DNA of 64,000 nt from Solobacterium sp. (GCA_017469885.1 JAFUFO010000016.1:62001-126000), one strand, 5' to 3'; shown: positions 1 through 8,626, numbered from the stretch's first letter. Numbers and translations: made by a program. The notes: generated from the letters alone by a model not told the origin.

Positions 1-531
1 TTCGATTTCTTCCACCTTGGCAAGAACCGCAAGCTTGGCTTCCTTGTTTACCTTGATGGCTTCCGCACGCGGTGCGTATTCCGCTGCGGCACGGCCGAAC
101 CGTTTTGCGAGCTCCGCATCCTTCGGTGTGCCCCAGTCCTTGAGGGCATCCCACTTTGCCTTGACCGCATCCAGTTTTTCCTGGCCGTCATCGCCTTCAT
201 AATTGCGCGCAATCTCTTCCGCTTCACGGCACAGGTCTGCCTTCTGTTTCAGCTGGCCTGCCATTACATTCAGCGCGTCGTCCCCGAATTCGGTTCCGTA
301 CTCTGTTTCACCGCCTTCTGCTTTGGAATGCGTCCAGGAGAACATGGTGTATTCTCCGTTACAGTCAATTCCGTACCAGCGTCCGTGTCCGTCGTCCGCA
401 CCTTCGCGCGGTTCAACCGGATTGCCTTCCGCATCGGTTGCGCCATATAAGTATTCGACGACATATCCGCCGAATGTTTTGTGCTCTCTGCGCTTGTCTT
501 TTACGATTCCATTGAACTCAGGTTTCTTCAT
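1..531 (-). CDS. DUF349-type protein, N-terminal part (cut by window edge)
   Basis: The reading frame starts at an ATG at 531 with AAGGGGGC a few bases upstream and runs open to base 1, so the C-terminus lies outside the window. About 177 residues are visible. The N-terminal third is rich in G, D and W (a GRWYGIDCNGEYTMF stretch). The following part has a charged helical repeat with W-x(2)-L-x(2)-WG and a later RFGRAAAEY stretch, which resembles DUF349 helical repeats. Function of that family is poorly defined, so no role is assigned. An upstream TTGCGA and an AAATAAT-like box could form its promoter. The DUF349 assignment is moderately sure. Confidence 0.7.
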   Translation of the reverse strand, partial: MKKPEFNGIVKDKRREHKTFGGYVVEYLYGATDAEGNPVEPREGADDGHGRWYGIDCNGEYTMFSWTHSKAEGGETEYGTEFGDDALNVMAGQLKQKADLCREAEEIARNYEGDDGQEKLDAVKAKWDALKDWGTPKDAELAKRFGRAAAEYAPRAEAIKVNKEAKLAVLAKVEEIE

Positions 532-610
532 AATCTCTGCCCCCTTGACTTCATAACAATAATTATTTCACATTTTTAGTGCATCGTCGCAATAAATTTT
601 ACATGCGTGC

Positions 611-1408
611 TCATCCGACAGTATAGGTAAACAGTATGGTTTCGTGCTCTACGCCCTCGCCGTCCTTTTCAAAGACAGATACCCGGCGCGGATTCGTCTC
701 CGCCGTCTCACTGTACCTTGTGTAATAGTTTTCCTCAATGCCTTCCGCTGTACGTACTGCCGCGCGGTAATACGCTTCCTGCTTATTGGCGCCGGCCTGC
801 TGTTCGACCGGTGTTTCCAGCAGCTGGATGTCAATCAGCCTGACCTCTCCGTTTTCAACGATCATGGTCCGCAGGATGGAGTACACGCCCTGCTTTACAA
901 GTCTTGAGAAATCGTTGTAGATGCCGGGATTGAGCGCCTTCCCGTCCACAATCACAAACCATTCGAGATCCTGTGCTGCTTTCATCGGATCGATTGTCAT
1001 ATCCGCATCTTCCAGTGCGCCGACTTCCCAGGCAACCTCATCATCCAGCGTCCAGCCCTTGCATGCATTGCCTTTCTCAAAGTGATAGGTTACCGCAGAA
1101 GGAAAGCCGTTCTGTACCGTATATCCGGTAAGAGAGACGTCCTTGTCCTCCTGGTAATAATACGTATTGCCGTAGCACTTGATTTCCTCTCCGGAGCGGA
1201 TCGCATTCTCACTGTCCTTTGCCAGTGAGTAGGCGCTTCGGTATCCGGAAAAGGTAATGTCCGTGTCACTCTTTGCCGCAAATGCGGTGCCGAACGGCAC
1301 GCGCCATGTCCGGCCGGCGTCATCCGGTGCCTCAACCGTCACAAACGGCATGAAATACAGAGCCGCAAGCACAACCAGCGCTGTCAGTAATCCCCGGAAC
1401 CGCTTCAT
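611..1408 (-). CDS. Membrane-anchored or secreted protein of unknown function
   Basis: 265 residues. The N-terminus is KR-rich followed by a hydrophobic run of about 18 residues (LLTALVVLAALYFMPFV), a signal anchor or uncleaved signal peptide with no lipobox cysteine. The rest is polar with many acidic and aromatic residues, suggesting an extracytoplasmic domain. I do not recognise the family. Its ATG overlaps the rpiB stop by four bases (ATGA), so it is translationally coupled as the last gene of lgt-rpiB. The coupling is seen; any functional link to lipoprotein maturation or sugar isomerisation would be guesswork. Confidence 0.8.
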   Translation of the reverse strand: MKRFRGLLTALVVLAALYFMPFVTVEAPDDAGRTWRVPFGTAFAAKSDTDITFSGYRSAYSLAKDSENAIRSGEEIKCYGNTYYYQEDKDVSLTGYTVQNGFPSAVTYHFEKGNACKGWTLDDEVAWEVGALEDADMTIDPMKAAQDLEWFVIVDGKALNPGIYNDFSRLVKQGVYSILRTMIVENGEVRLIDIQLLETPVEQQAGANKQEAYYRAAVRTAEGIEENYYTRYSETAETNPRRVSVFEKDGEGVEHETILFTYTVG

Positions 1409-1863
1409 TGTGCCGTCCTGTTTCTGCGCTCGATATCTGTGATCAGATCCACTCTGCGCGCATGGCGTCCGCCTTCAAATTCCGTATCCAGGAATTCATC
1501 AATCAGCATCTTTGCGGTCTCCGGTCCGATGACCCGTGCCCCAAAGCAGAGAATATTGCAATTGTTGTGGAGCCGGGAATACTTTGCGGTATAGGCATCC
1601 GAACATACACACGCACGAATACCGTTCACCTTGTTGCATGCAAGGCTGATGCCAAGTCCCGTTCCGCAGACGGCGATGCCGAAGTCGGCCTTGCCTTCCG
1701 CAACCATATTCGCAACCTTCTCGCCGATGATCGGGTAATCCACGGACTCCGTGGTATCCGTACCGACATTGATCACCTGATATCCCTTGGCTTCGATATA
1801 GGGAATCAGTTCCTTTTTCAGTTCCACACCGCTGTGGTCATTTCCATATACGATTGTCTTCAT
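1405..1863 (-). CDS. rpiB: Ribose-5-phosphate isomerase B
   Basis: 152 residues, the usual size for RpiB/LacAB-type isomerases. It interconverts ribulose 5-phosphate and ribose 5-phosphate in the non-oxidative pentose phosphate pathway in the cytoplasm. Visible signatures are GNDHSGVELK near the N-terminus, CGTGLGISLACNKVNGIRA around residues 66-84 with the family's catalytic cysteine, and SRLHNNCNILCFGARVIG around residue 100. It lies 3 bases after lgt and overlaps the next gene by 4, so it is the middle gene of a three-gene unit. Some relatives act on allose or galactose phosphates, but the context gives no sugar-specific hint. Confidence 0.93.
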   Translation of the reverse strand: MKTIVYGNDHSGVELKKELIPYIEAKGYQVINVGTDTTESVDYPIIGEKVANMVAEGKADFGIAVCGTGLGISLACNKVNGIRACVCSDAYTAKYSRLHNNCNILCFGARVIGPETAKMLIDEFLDTEFEGGRHARRVDLITDIERRNRTAQ

Positions 1864-1866
1864 TTT

Positions 1867-2634
1867 TCAGGCCTCCACTGCCTCCGGACGGGTCCGGTTC
1901 TTCCGGCGGACCGCAAGCAGGATCACGCCGGCGATAAACATGAATATCGAGATGAACTGGGATGTCGAAAGTCCCAGGATGAATCCGCGGATCTCATCGC
2001 CGCGCAGGAATTCCACAAGGAAGCGTCCGATACTGTAAAGAATCAGATACCACGCCGCGGTCTCTTCACGATGTTCGGGATCGTTGTAAATCCGATACAG
2101 GATGAAGAAGAGCGCAAAATCACCGAGCGAGGAAATCAGCTGCGTCGGAATGAGCTTTACGCCGGAGGGCGCAAGCGAACCATGCGGGAATACGATTCCC
2201 GGACCGGTCGTTTCCTTTCCGTAACAGCAGCCCGCAAAGAAGCAGCCGATCCGGCCGAATCCCTGCGCCAGCGCCACAACGGGAATCATCAGATTGAAAT
2301 AGGCCATAAAGTCCAGCTTCCGGATCTTGCACCAGATCCAGCCGCCGATGATACCGCCGATAATGCCGCCCCATACGACCCATCCGTCCGAGCTGATGAA
2401 GGACGCCGGGTTCTGCAGGAATGCCTGCAGGTTTGTCAGAATATATGTGATCTTTGAGCCGAGGAATCCGGTGATCAGACAGATGAAAATCAGATTGCTT
2501 GCCTCATCCGGACTCATGCCGACTTTTTTAGCCTGCCGTTCGCTGACATAAAACGCAGCCAGAATGCCGATCCCGATCATCACGCCATAGCCGTGGATCG
2601 TGAACGGGCCGATTGTTAACCAGTCATTAAACAT
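1867..2634 (-). CDS. lgt: Prolipoprotein diacylglyceryl transferase
   Basis: 255 residues, typical Lgt length. The enzyme transfers diacylglycerol from phosphatidylglycerol to the lipobox cysteine of prolipoproteins at the membrane. The sequence has about seven hydrophobic segments, an early HGYGVMIGIG stretch (the conserved H-x-Y-G region) and the Lgt signature R-x-G-C-F-F-A-G-CCYG near residue 130. A GGAGG lies 13 bases before the ATG, slightly far. It is first in lgt-rpiB-unknown. Several lipoproteins in this window (at 7743, 11369, 34690, 55223 and 58466) would be its substrates. In many Firmicutes lgt sits beside hprK; here hprK is 13 kb away. Confidence 0.95.
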   Translation of the reverse strand: MFNDWLTIGPFTIHGYGVMIGIGILAAFYVSERQAKKVGMSPDEASNLIFICLITGFLGSKITYILTNLQAFLQNPASFISSDGWVVWGGIIGGIIGGWIWCKIRKLDFMAYFNLMIPVVALAQGFGRIGCFFAGCCYGKETTGPGIVFPHGSLAPSGVKLIPTQLISSLGDFALFFILYRIYNDPEHREETAAWYLILYSIGRFLVEFLRGDEIRGFILGLSTSQFISIFMFIAGVILLAVRRKNRTRPEAVEA

Positions 2635-2728
2635 AAACTACAAATGACCTCCGCCTCACTATTTTAATGAGTTTATATAGGAAAGAAAAGTTTTACGCAT
2701 GACAGTCAGCTGTCAGTGTCATGTCCCC

Positions 2729-2757
2729 AAAAAGAAAAATGCGGATCGCTCCGCATT
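2729..2757 (-). terminator. Rho-independent terminator after the DUF308 gene
   Basis: On the minus strand an 8-bp perfect stem (AATGCGGA/TCCGCATT, loop GCGA) is followed by TTTCTTTTT. It begins 10 bases after the stop of the DUF308 gene and separates it from lgt. Confidence 0.85.
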
Positions 2758-2767
2758 CTCATTCGGG

Positions 2768-3547
2768 TTATTCTGCCGGGTCCGCCGGTTTTTCAACAGG
2801 ATCTGCCGGAGCTTCTTCATTCATCGGAAGTTCCGGGACCTTCGGTCCGTTCAGCGGAATCGGTGCTTCCTCCGGTTCCTCACGGATCACCTCCATGCCT
2901 TCCGCACTGGTATTCCAGTTGACATACTGCGCAGTGCTTTCCGGTTCCTTCGGATCTTTTGCCGGAGTCGGCGCCGGGGCCGGCTGAGGTTTTACAACCC
3001 CGCCGTTTTTCAGGAATTTATTGATCTTGTTTGTCAGGAACAGGGTTGCGTAAAGATCGGTGATACCGCTGTAAAGCAGCGCCGCACCTGCCACCTGCAG
3101 TAACATGCTTTCTTCCTTGATAAAACCGGCCATCAGGACAACACCGCAGATGATGGAAATCGCCGCCATGATGACAAACTGCCATCCGCTCGGGAATCCG
3201 ATGCGTGCAGAATCCACGCCGTCCTGCAGTTTGGAAAATCCGCTGGAGATCACCGCGATGCCAAGCATGAACGGAATCATTTCACGGAAGATTTCCTTAT
3301 GATAGATCACCATTACGCCAAGCAGGATCTTGATGATGCCGGAAGAAAAGTCATTGCGGAATAAAGACTCTCTGATGTCGATCAGGAAATAAACCACAAT
3401 GTTGATGATGCCGTAAACAATCAGCGCAATTCCGAACAGATCACAGAACATGGCGCTGATCTGTCCCGGATACAGCAGAGACGCGATACCGGCAATAATA
3501 TAAACTGCCGCAGATGCGATGGATGACCACTTAACTTTATTCTGCAT
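2768..3547 (-). CDS. DUF308/HdeD-like membrane protein with proline-rich tail
   Basis: 259 residues. Residues 1-180 contain about six hydrophobic segments in three hairpin-like pairs, the layout of the DUF308 (HdeD-type) family. Residues 185-259 form a cytoplasmic or surface tail rich in P, A and E (PAPAPTPAKDP, then PADPVEKPADPAE). The start has a TATAAT box about 30 bases upstream (minus-strand GGTATAATATT). It is followed by a clean terminator and is probably monocistronic. HdeD relatives are associated with acid stress in enterobacteria, but no such role can be claimed here. Confidence 0.75.
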   Translation of the reverse strand: MQNKVKWSSIASAAVYIIAGIASLLYPGQISAMFCDLFGIALIVYGIINIVVYFLIDIRESLFRNDFSSGIIKILLGVMVIYHKEIFREMIPFMLGIAVISSGFSKLQDGVDSARIGFPSGWQFVIMAAISIICGVVLMAGFIKEESMLLQVAGAALLYSGITDLYATLFLTNKINKFLKNGGVVKPQPAPAPTPAKDPKEPESTAQYVNWNTSAEGMEVIREEPEEAPIPLNGPKVPELPMNEEAPADPVEKPADPAE

Positions 3548-3615
3548 AGGTTTTCCCCCAAAACATTGATAAGAATATTATACCCCTTTCAGACAGGCCC
3601 TGGCAGGACAACTCC

Positions 3616-5076
3616 CTAATCCAGAATCTCAATCCGGCCCTCCACATGCGCATCCAGCCCCGGATGGGTAGAAAAGTATTCTTCCACGATGTTGTTTACG
3701 GAGGTTGCGACAACGCGCGGCTTGCGGTTGAGGCTCACTTCCTGAAACGGCACATTGAAGAATTTCTCAAAATTGACGTAGTGATAGTCCTGCAGCGCAA
3801 TCGTGATGTGCCGGTCATCCGTAATCGCTTCCCCATGGAAACGGAATTCTTCCAGTTCGTGCGTGGATTTCCGGTAACGGATCTTCAGCCCTTTTGAAAA
3901 CTGATAGAACTCGGTATGCCCTTCCCATGCCTCATCCCGCAGCACATACAGCACCATGCGGCGCAGCTGTTCTCCGGTCACTTCCAGCATCCAGAGAGAA
4001 TCATCAAACGGGGTGTTTTCTATCATGTCCTGATATTCCACGATCGGCCCGAGTTCCTCCTTCCGGATCGAACCGGAGCCCATGAGCATCAGGTCAAAAC
4101 TGCTTTCATCCTGCAGGATGTCCGCATACAGATTGCCGAGTTCCGTTTCCTGATTCCGGCACGGATGCGTCAGTTTGCGGGCAAAGGTTGTCACAACCCG
4201 CCGGTATTTCTGATCCGTCACCGACCGATAGGAATCCAGAAGTTCTTCCATGATCGGATCAGGCTGTGCGGTTTCGGGACTGATTGGAACGCACTCCCAG
4301 CGCAGGCTGGTAATGCGATGCCACCAGGTGTCATAGACAATGTCAAAACGTCCGATCTGTGAGGTGCCCATATATGCATGCACGATCGGAATGCCGTTGA
4401 CATATTCCGGTTCACTCATCGCGGTATGCGAATGTCCGCCGATGATCATATTCACACCCCAGTCCGGATTCAGCCGTTCCGCCAGTTTCCGGTCTTCTTC
4501 AATTCCGATATGCGTAAGCAGTACCGTCATGGAAGTGTCCTTCGTGCGGTAGTTGTCACAGATCACGCCGACTTCCTTTGCGGCTTCATCGATATCGATG
4601 AAGCTTCCGATCACCTTTTCCGTCTTTGTGGAGCTGATGACTTCCTCCGTCAGGATGCCGATGAACAGCACCCGCATCCCGTCAATTTCCACATTGAGAT
4701 ACGGCCGGAACAGCCGGGTATTGTTCAGCGTCACAAACAGATTGGCATTGATCATCGGAAACCGCGCGCACTTCTCCAGAAAGAGCAGATGTGCAACGCC
4801 GTAATCCACCTCATGATTGCCGGGCGTCACGACATCCGGACGCAGGAGGCTGACCATGTCAATCGTGGAAAGCCCGAGATACTCCGAATCGATGACCGAT
4901 CCCCGGAACAGGTCGCCGGCGATCGCATAGATCACATTTTTTTCAGAAGCACGTACCTGGTTGATATAGCCGCAGAGATACGGCAGACCGCCGCGAAGAT
5001 TTCCGTTTTCTTCCGACGGCAAAAAGTCTCCGTGCATGTCATTGGAATGCAGGAGCGTAAGCTTCTTCTTCGCCAT
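3616..5076 (-). CDS. 5'-nucleotidase/2',3'-cyclic phosphodiesterase-type metallophosphoesterase
   Basis: 486 residues. The N-terminal calcineurin-like domain shows the metal-binding motifs in order: LLHSNDMHGDF (residues 8-18), GDLFRGS (about 54), GNHEVDYG (about 86), and GGHSHTAMS (about 215). The C-terminal half matches the 5'-nucleotidase substrate domain (ENTPFDDSLW, then TGEQLRRMVLYVLRD). There is no signal peptide, so unlike UshA it looks cytoplasmic. Family members hydrolyse nucleotides or nucleotide sugars. AGAGGAC lies before the ATG at 5076. It stands alone between terminators. The exact substrate is not deducible. Confidence 0.88.
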   Translation of the reverse strand: MAKKKLTLLHSNDMHGDFLPSEENGNLRGGLPYLCGYINQVRASEKNVIYAIAGDLFRGSVIDSEYLGLSTIDMVSLLRPDVVTPGNHEVDYGVAHLLFLEKCARFPMINANLFVTLNNTRLFRPYLNVEIDGMRVLFIGILTEEVISSTKTEKVIGSFIDIDEAAKEVGVICDNYRTKDTSMTVLLTHIGIEEDRKLAERLNPDWGVNMIIGGHSHTAMSEPEYVNGIPIVHAYMGTSQIGRFDIVYDTWWHRITSLRWECVPISPETAQPDPIMEELLDSYRSVTDQKYRRVVTTFARKLTHPCRNQETELGNLYADILQDESSFDLMLMGSGSIRKEELGPIVEYQDMIENTPFDDSLWMLEVTGEQLRRMVLYVLRDEAWEGHTEFYQFSKGLKIRYRKSTHELEEFRFHGEAITDDRHITIALQDYHYVNFEKFFNVPFQEVSLNRKPRVVATSVNNIVEEYFSTHPGLDAHVEGRIEILD

Positions 5077-5150
5077 GATGGTTGTCCTCTTCTATGTACC
5101 TTCATCATGCCATAAAAAGGTTACGTATGACATTGCCTGCGGCGGCAAAG

Positions 5151-5174
5151 AAAAAAGGATGCCCGCAGGCATCC
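5151..5174 (-). terminator. Terminator of the rpmG-secE-nusG unit
   Basis: Minus-strand stem GGATGCC/GGGCATCC with a TGC loop followed by six T residues, 14 bases after the nusG stop. It shows that the ribosomal rplK-rplA genes do not follow nusG here. Confidence 0.88.
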
Positions 5175-5187
5175 CTCAGTTACGGAT

Positions 5188-5775
5188 TCAGTCTGTTACT
5201 CTCTGCAGATCGTTGTAGCTGATGTCGGTCGGTGTCTCACGTCCGAACAGCATGGTCAGTACGCTTGCGGTCTGGGTCTGGTCGTTCATCGCATTGACAC
5301 GGCCTTCCATACCGGAGAACGGTCCGGCAAGAATACGGACGGTGTCGCCGACTGCGAAGTCGACAACGACCTTCTTCTCGCTCTGGCCCATCCGGCGCAG
5401 AATGGATTCCATTTCAACCGGAGAAACCGGGAACGGCTTGGCGCCGCCGCCGGAAGATCCGATAAATCCGGTAACACCCGGGGTGTTACGGACGACATAC
5501 CATGCGTCATCCGTCATGATCATCTCAACGAACACATAGCCCGGAAACATGTTCTGCATGCGTTCCACCTGCTTGTTGTTCTTGACGTCGATGACCGGCT
5601 CTTCCGCCACAAGAATGCGGAACAGGGAGTCCTGAATGCCCATGGATTCCACACGCTTTTCAAGATTTTCCTTGACCCGGTTTTCATGGCCGGAATAGGT
5701 ATTTACGACATACCAGCGCTTTTCATGTTCATCGTCAATCACCGGATTGACTGCTTTCTTCTCTGTATCACTCAT
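5188..5775 (-). CDS. nusG: Transcription termination/antitermination factor NusG
   Basis: 195 residues. The NGN domain begins at KRWYVVNTYSGHENRVKENL (residues 20-39) and contains the MFPGYVFVEM motif near residue 80. A C-terminal KOW domain carries VGDTVRILAGPFSGMEGRV around residues 143-161. NusG binds RNA polymerase and couples it to Rho, ribosomes or pausing signals. It follows secE by 7 bases, the near-universal order. A glycine-rich SSGGGAKPFPV insert joins the domains. Confidence 0.96.
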   Translation of the reverse strand: MSDTEKKAVNPVIDDEHEKRWYVVNTYSGHENRVKENLEKRVESMGIQDSLFRILVAEEPVIDVKNNKQVERMQNMFPGYVFVEMIMTDDAWYVVRNTPGVTGFIGSSGGGAKPFPVSPVEMESILRRMGQSEKKVVVDFAVGDTVRILAGPFSGMEGRVNAMNDQTQTASVLTMLFGRETPTDISYNDLQRVTD

Positions 5776-5782
5776 AGGTCTC

Positions 5783-5968
5783 TTACGCTCCGATTCCGAT
5801 CAGACGCAGGATTCCGGTCACAATGAATTCGCACAGAACAAAGTACAGTGCGAAAAATGCCGTGAAAGTAAGTACTTCACCGGTATTGTTTGCGATATCC
5901 TTGCGCTTCGGCCAGCGAACACGCTTGGCCTCTTTTTTTACACCGCTCCAGGTAAATGTCTTGTCCAT
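5783..5968 (-). CDS. secE: Preprotein translocase subunit SecE
   Basis: 61 residues, the short single-span SecE of Gram-positive bacteria. The amphipathic segment WSGVKKEAKRVRWPKRKDIA is followed by one membrane segment (about residues 30-55). It clamps SecY in the SecYEG channel. It is in the rpmG-secE-nusG arrangement, 12 bases after rpmG. Confidence 0.95.
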   Translation of the reverse strand: MDKTFTWSGVKKEAKRVRWPKRKDIANNTGEVLTFTAFFALYFVLCEFIVTGILRLIGIGA

Positions 5969-5980
5969 CGTATCAATCTC

Positions 5981-6133
5981 CTACTTGGTTTCTTTATGAA
6001 GCGTTTTTCTGCCGCACTTCGGGCAGTATTTGTTCAGCTCCAGTCGTTTTGCGGTGTTTTTTCTGCGGTTTGTCGTATAGTTCCGCGACAGGCATTCGGA
6101 ACATGCCAGAATCACTTTTCCGTCCTTTGCCAT
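5981..6133 (-). CDS. rpmG: 50S ribosomal protein L33
   Basis: A 50-codon gene with ATG at 6133 and TAG at 5981-5983. The product begins [20 protein letters not shown] and ends with [16 protein letters not shown]. It has two CxxC pairs (ACSEC and YCPKC), so it is the zinc-binding form. A GAGGAG precedes the start. Together with secE and nusG it forms a textbook translation/secretion/transcription unit with its own promoter just upstream. Confidence 0.95.
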   Translation of the reverse strand: MAKDGKVILACSECLSRNYTTNRRKNTAKRLELNKYCPKCGRKTLHKETK

Positions 6134-6161
6134 AATGAAAAAACTCCTCAAATGCCTAATT

Positions 6162-6191
6162 AATTTAGCACAACGATAACTTTTCCGTCAA
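6162..6191 (-). promoter_or_regulatory. Promoter of rpmG-secE-nusG
   Basis: On the minus strand TTGACG (6191-6186) and TAAATT (6167-6162) are separated by 18 bases, with TG-C directly before the -10 (extended -10). The -35 box overlaps the stop codon of the upstream phosphoglycerate-mutase-like gene. Confidence 0.65.
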
Positions 6192-6862
6192 TCGGTATGC
6201 GACATCCTGGGATAATCCGTAACGATCTGCGTGCTGTCGGTGAACCGTTCCGGCTCACACGGCAGCTCCAGCAGCTCCCAGACGCCGTCCCGGCGCTGGA
6301 ACTTCATGATGCCGCAGTTGGGAAACATGTACTGATGCGGGTCAATCTTCCGGCGGATTTTCTGGAACTCCCAGATATCCATTCCGAACAGGATCTGAAG
6401 CGTATGCATGCCGAAGGCGCCGTGAGAAACAACGAGCACCCGTTCTTTGTCCAATGCGGAATCCGCGATCATATTGAAGGTACCGGTGATCCGCTTCCGG
6501 ATGCTTTCCCCGGAATCACCTCCGATATCACCGAAGGAATCATCCATTTTCCGGCGGTCGTATTCTTCCTGAATCTCATCGATCAGATGTCCGTCCAGTT
6601 CCCCGAAGTCAATTTCCTTCAGCTGCTTCATCGGCCGGGCTTTCACATTGTGGCGCTCCAGCACAATCGCGGCGGTATCGATGCAGCGCTCACTGCTGGA
6701 ACAGTAAGCGCGGTCAAACGGAATCTTCCGCAGGGCAAGTTCTGCCCGACGGGCATCCGAGATTCCCTTTTCGGTCAGCGGACTGTCACACGTTCCCTGA
6801 AGCCGGCGGCGCAGATTGAACATCGTCTGTCCGTGGCGTACGTAATAAAATGTCACTGCCAT
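6188..6862 (-). CDS. Histidine phosphatase (phosphoglycerate mutase-like)
   Basis: 224 residues. The RHG active-site motif is at residues 8-14 (VRHGQTMFN), with the second-half catalytic glutamate region KEIDFGELDG and VVSHGAFG near residue 145 supplying the second histidine. Such enzymes dephosphorylate small phosphomonoesters or act as cofactor-dependent phosphoglycerate mutases; the substrate is not deducible. It starts 3 bases after the HAD gene at 6866, so the two are an operon of phosphatases. The length suits the broad-specificity phosphatase branch. Confidence 0.88.
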   Translation of the reverse strand: MAVTFYYVRHGQTMFNLRRRLQGTCDSPLTEKGISDARRAELALRKIPFDRAYCSSSERCIDTAAIVLERHNVKARPMKQLKEIDFGELDGHLIDEIQEEYDRRKMDDSFGDIGGDSGESIRKRITGTFNMIADSALDKERVLVVSHGAFGMHTLQILFGMDIWEFQKIRRKIDPHQYMFPNCGIMKFQRRDGVWELLELPCEPERFTDSTQIVTDYPRMSHTD

Positions 6863-6865
6863 AAT

Positions 6866-7678
6866 TTACTTCCTCACCCAGTCTTCAATCCGGTTCTTTC
6901 CGGCAAGCACTTCTCTGATCGCATCCTCCACGGAAGAAACCACCACATCCGCACAGGCCAGAATTTCCGGCACGGCGGTTTCCACTGCCGCACCGATCCC
7001 GGCCGCTTCCAGCATTTCGAAGTCATTCAGATTATCTCCGAAGACCATGGTCTCTTCCGGCCGGATGCCGAGGTATTCCAGCAGGACCTTCATTGCGGTC
7101 TGCTTGTTTACACCTTTCGGCATGATGTCGATCCACTGCGGACCGCCGCTCACAACTGCACACCGGTTACCGAATTTCTTCTGCCAGTACGGCAGCCGCT
7201 CTTCGGTCCCGTCTTCTTTATAGATCGAGATTTTCGAACATCCCGGAATGACGGAACAGATATCCGGTACCATTTTCGATTTCAGCCGGACCACGTCCCG
7301 CACATGCGCAAAGAAGGCGTCTCTTCCCTCTTCCACGTAACTGCAGTCAAACTGACTCACAAATACATTCAGCTCCGGGAAGCGTTTTACTTCTGCCACG
7401 ATCTCCCTGCCGAGCGCTTCATCCATCGGAAAGAAACAGAGACGTTTTCCATCCGCAACCGCTCCGGCACCGTTCTGGCACACATAGGTAATTTCATCCT
7501 TCACCGGTTCAAACAGCAGGTGCAGGTTGTCCAGCTGGCGGCCCGATGCCGGCGCAAACCGGATTCCCTGTTCATTCAGTTTTTTTATCAGACCGCATAC
7601 CTCCGGTCCAAGCTCCGTTGTCCCGTACGGAAGCAATGTTCCGTCAAGATCGGATGCGATCAGTTTTATCTTCGTCAT
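6866..7678 (-). CDS. HAD-superfamily Cof-type phosphatase
   Basis: 270 residues. Motif I is IASDLDGTLLPYG near the N-terminus (nucleophile Asp plus acid Asp), a C2-type cap lies in the middle, and motif IV is VFGDNLNDFEMLEAAG near residue 207. Cof-type enzymes hydrolyse sugar phosphates, flavin precursors or pyridoxal phosphate. No ribosome binding site is visible; TATAAT ends only 9 bases before the ATG, so the message would have a leader of only about 2 bases. It is followed at 3 bases by the histidine phosphatase gene. Confidence 0.88.
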   Translation of the reverse strand: MTKIKLIASDLDGTLLPYGTTELGPEVCGLIKKLNEQGIRFAPASGRQLDNLHLLFEPVKDEITYVCQNGAGAVADGKRLCFFPMDEALGREIVAEVKRFPELNVFVSQFDCSYVEEGRDAFFAHVRDVVRLKSKMVPDICSVIPGCSKISIYKEDGTEERLPYWQKKFGNRCAVVSGGPQWIDIMPKGVNKQTAMKVLLEYLGIRPEETMVFGDNLNDFEMLEAAGIGAAVETAVPEILACADVVVSSVEDAIREVLAGKNRIEDWVRK

Positions 7679-7693
7679 ACGGTGCTAATTATA
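7679..7693 (-). promoter_or_regulatory. -10 box 9 bases before the HAD start (near-leaderless)
   Basis: A consensus TATAAT (minus strand, 7693-7688) is separated from the ATG at 7678 by TAGCACCGT. With a normal start point about 7 bases after the box the leader would be about 2 bases. No Shine-Dalgarno sequence is present. Confidence 0.5.
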
Positions 7694-7696
7694 CAG

Positions 7697-7724
7697 AAAA
7701 TCCGGAGGACGCATCCTCCGGATT
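7697..7724 (-). terminator. Terminator after the amino-acid binding protein gene
   Basis: An 11-bp stem (AATCCGGAGGA/TCCTCCGGATT, loop TGCG) followed on the minus strand by TTTTCTGTATAATT, 18 bases after the stop at 7743. It lies directly against the -10 box of the next gene. Confidence 0.85.
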
Positions 7725-7742
7725 CATATTGTGATTCAAAAC

Positions 7743-8543
7743 TCAGTTGTTTGTGAGGTCGGCACCGAAATACTTCTCAGAGAGCTCTGCCAGCTTTCCG
7801 CTGTCACGCATCTGTTTGAGCGCATCATTGATTGCGGCACGCAGACTGTCATTGTCGCTTCCCTTGACGAGCGGGATCGCATAGGCGGTTGCCTCATCCA
7901 GCTGGTCAATGACCGCAAGCTTTGTCTCACCGGTTGTATGCAGGTAATCCTGAACGGATGTCGCCGCATTGATCGTTGCGTCAACCTGATCATTCAGAAC
8001 CATGGACATGGTCTCCGCAAGGGTATCGACACCCTTGACGTCTGCGCCGTAGGATTCACCGATCTCCATGTAGGTGGAACCGATGGAGTTCGCGGTTGTC
8101 TTGCCGGAAAGATCTTCGAATGCCTTGATATCCGTATTTCCTTCCTTTGTGACAAGAACGGTATGGTCATAGGCATACGGATCCGTGAAATCATAGGTCT
8201 TCTGACGCTCTTCTGTAACGTCAACGCCGTTGACAACCATATCATAGGTTCCGGCACTCATACCTGCGAACAGGCCGTCCCACGGTGCTTCAATGATTTC
8301 CGCTTCAACACCGAGGATCTCCGCTACATTCTGTGCAACCTCAACATCGAATCCGATCAGCTTATCGCTGGAATCATGGAATGAGAACGGCTGCCAGTCG
8401 CCTTCGAGACCGACTGTGATCTTGCCGGCTTTCTGAATCCGCGCAAGATGATCTTCGCCGGATGTATTGGAAGAACCGCAGCCTCCCATCACAAGTGCGC
8501 CGGCAAGCAGCGCCGCAAGCGCTGTAGACGTGTACTTCTTCAT
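7743..8543 (-). CDS. Amino-acid ABC transporter substrate-binding lipoprotein
   Basis: 266 residues. The start at 8543 is chosen because GGAGGAGGG precedes it and it begins a proper lipoprotein signal (MKKYTSTALAALLAG, lipobox VMGGC). The mature part matches the solute-binding protein family 3: GKITVGLEGDWQPFSFHD, LIGFDVEVAQNVAEILG, and a GTYDMVVNGVDVTEERQKTY segment. It would capture a polar amino acid outside the membrane for an ABC importer. No permease or ATPase gene is adjacent, so the partner genes must be elsewhere. Confidence 0.92.
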   Translation of the reverse strand: MKKYTSTALAALLAGALVMGGCGSSNTSGEDHLARIQKAGKITVGLEGDWQPFSFHDSSDKLIGFDVEVAQNVAEILGVEAEIIEAPWDGLFAGMSAGTYDMVVNGVDVTEERQKTYDFTDPYAYDHTVLVTKEGNTDIKAFEDLSGKTTANSIGSTYMEIGESYGADVKGVDTLAETMSMVLNDQVDATINAATSVQDYLHTTGETKLAVIDQLDEATAYAIPLVKGSDNDSLRAAINDALKQMRDSGKLAELSEKYFGADLTNN

Positions 8544-8626
8544 ATATAATTTCCCTCCTCCTGTTTTTACAAGGATGTGTGCATTATATCTGTTTGATCG
8601 GATATTGGAAACTGATTTGCCCGCGC

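Noticed and set aside
3547-3616. A terminator between the 5'-nucleotidase-like gene and the DUF308 gene
   Set aside because: The GACAGGCCCTGGCAGGAC stretch does not form a proper stem and no T run follows.
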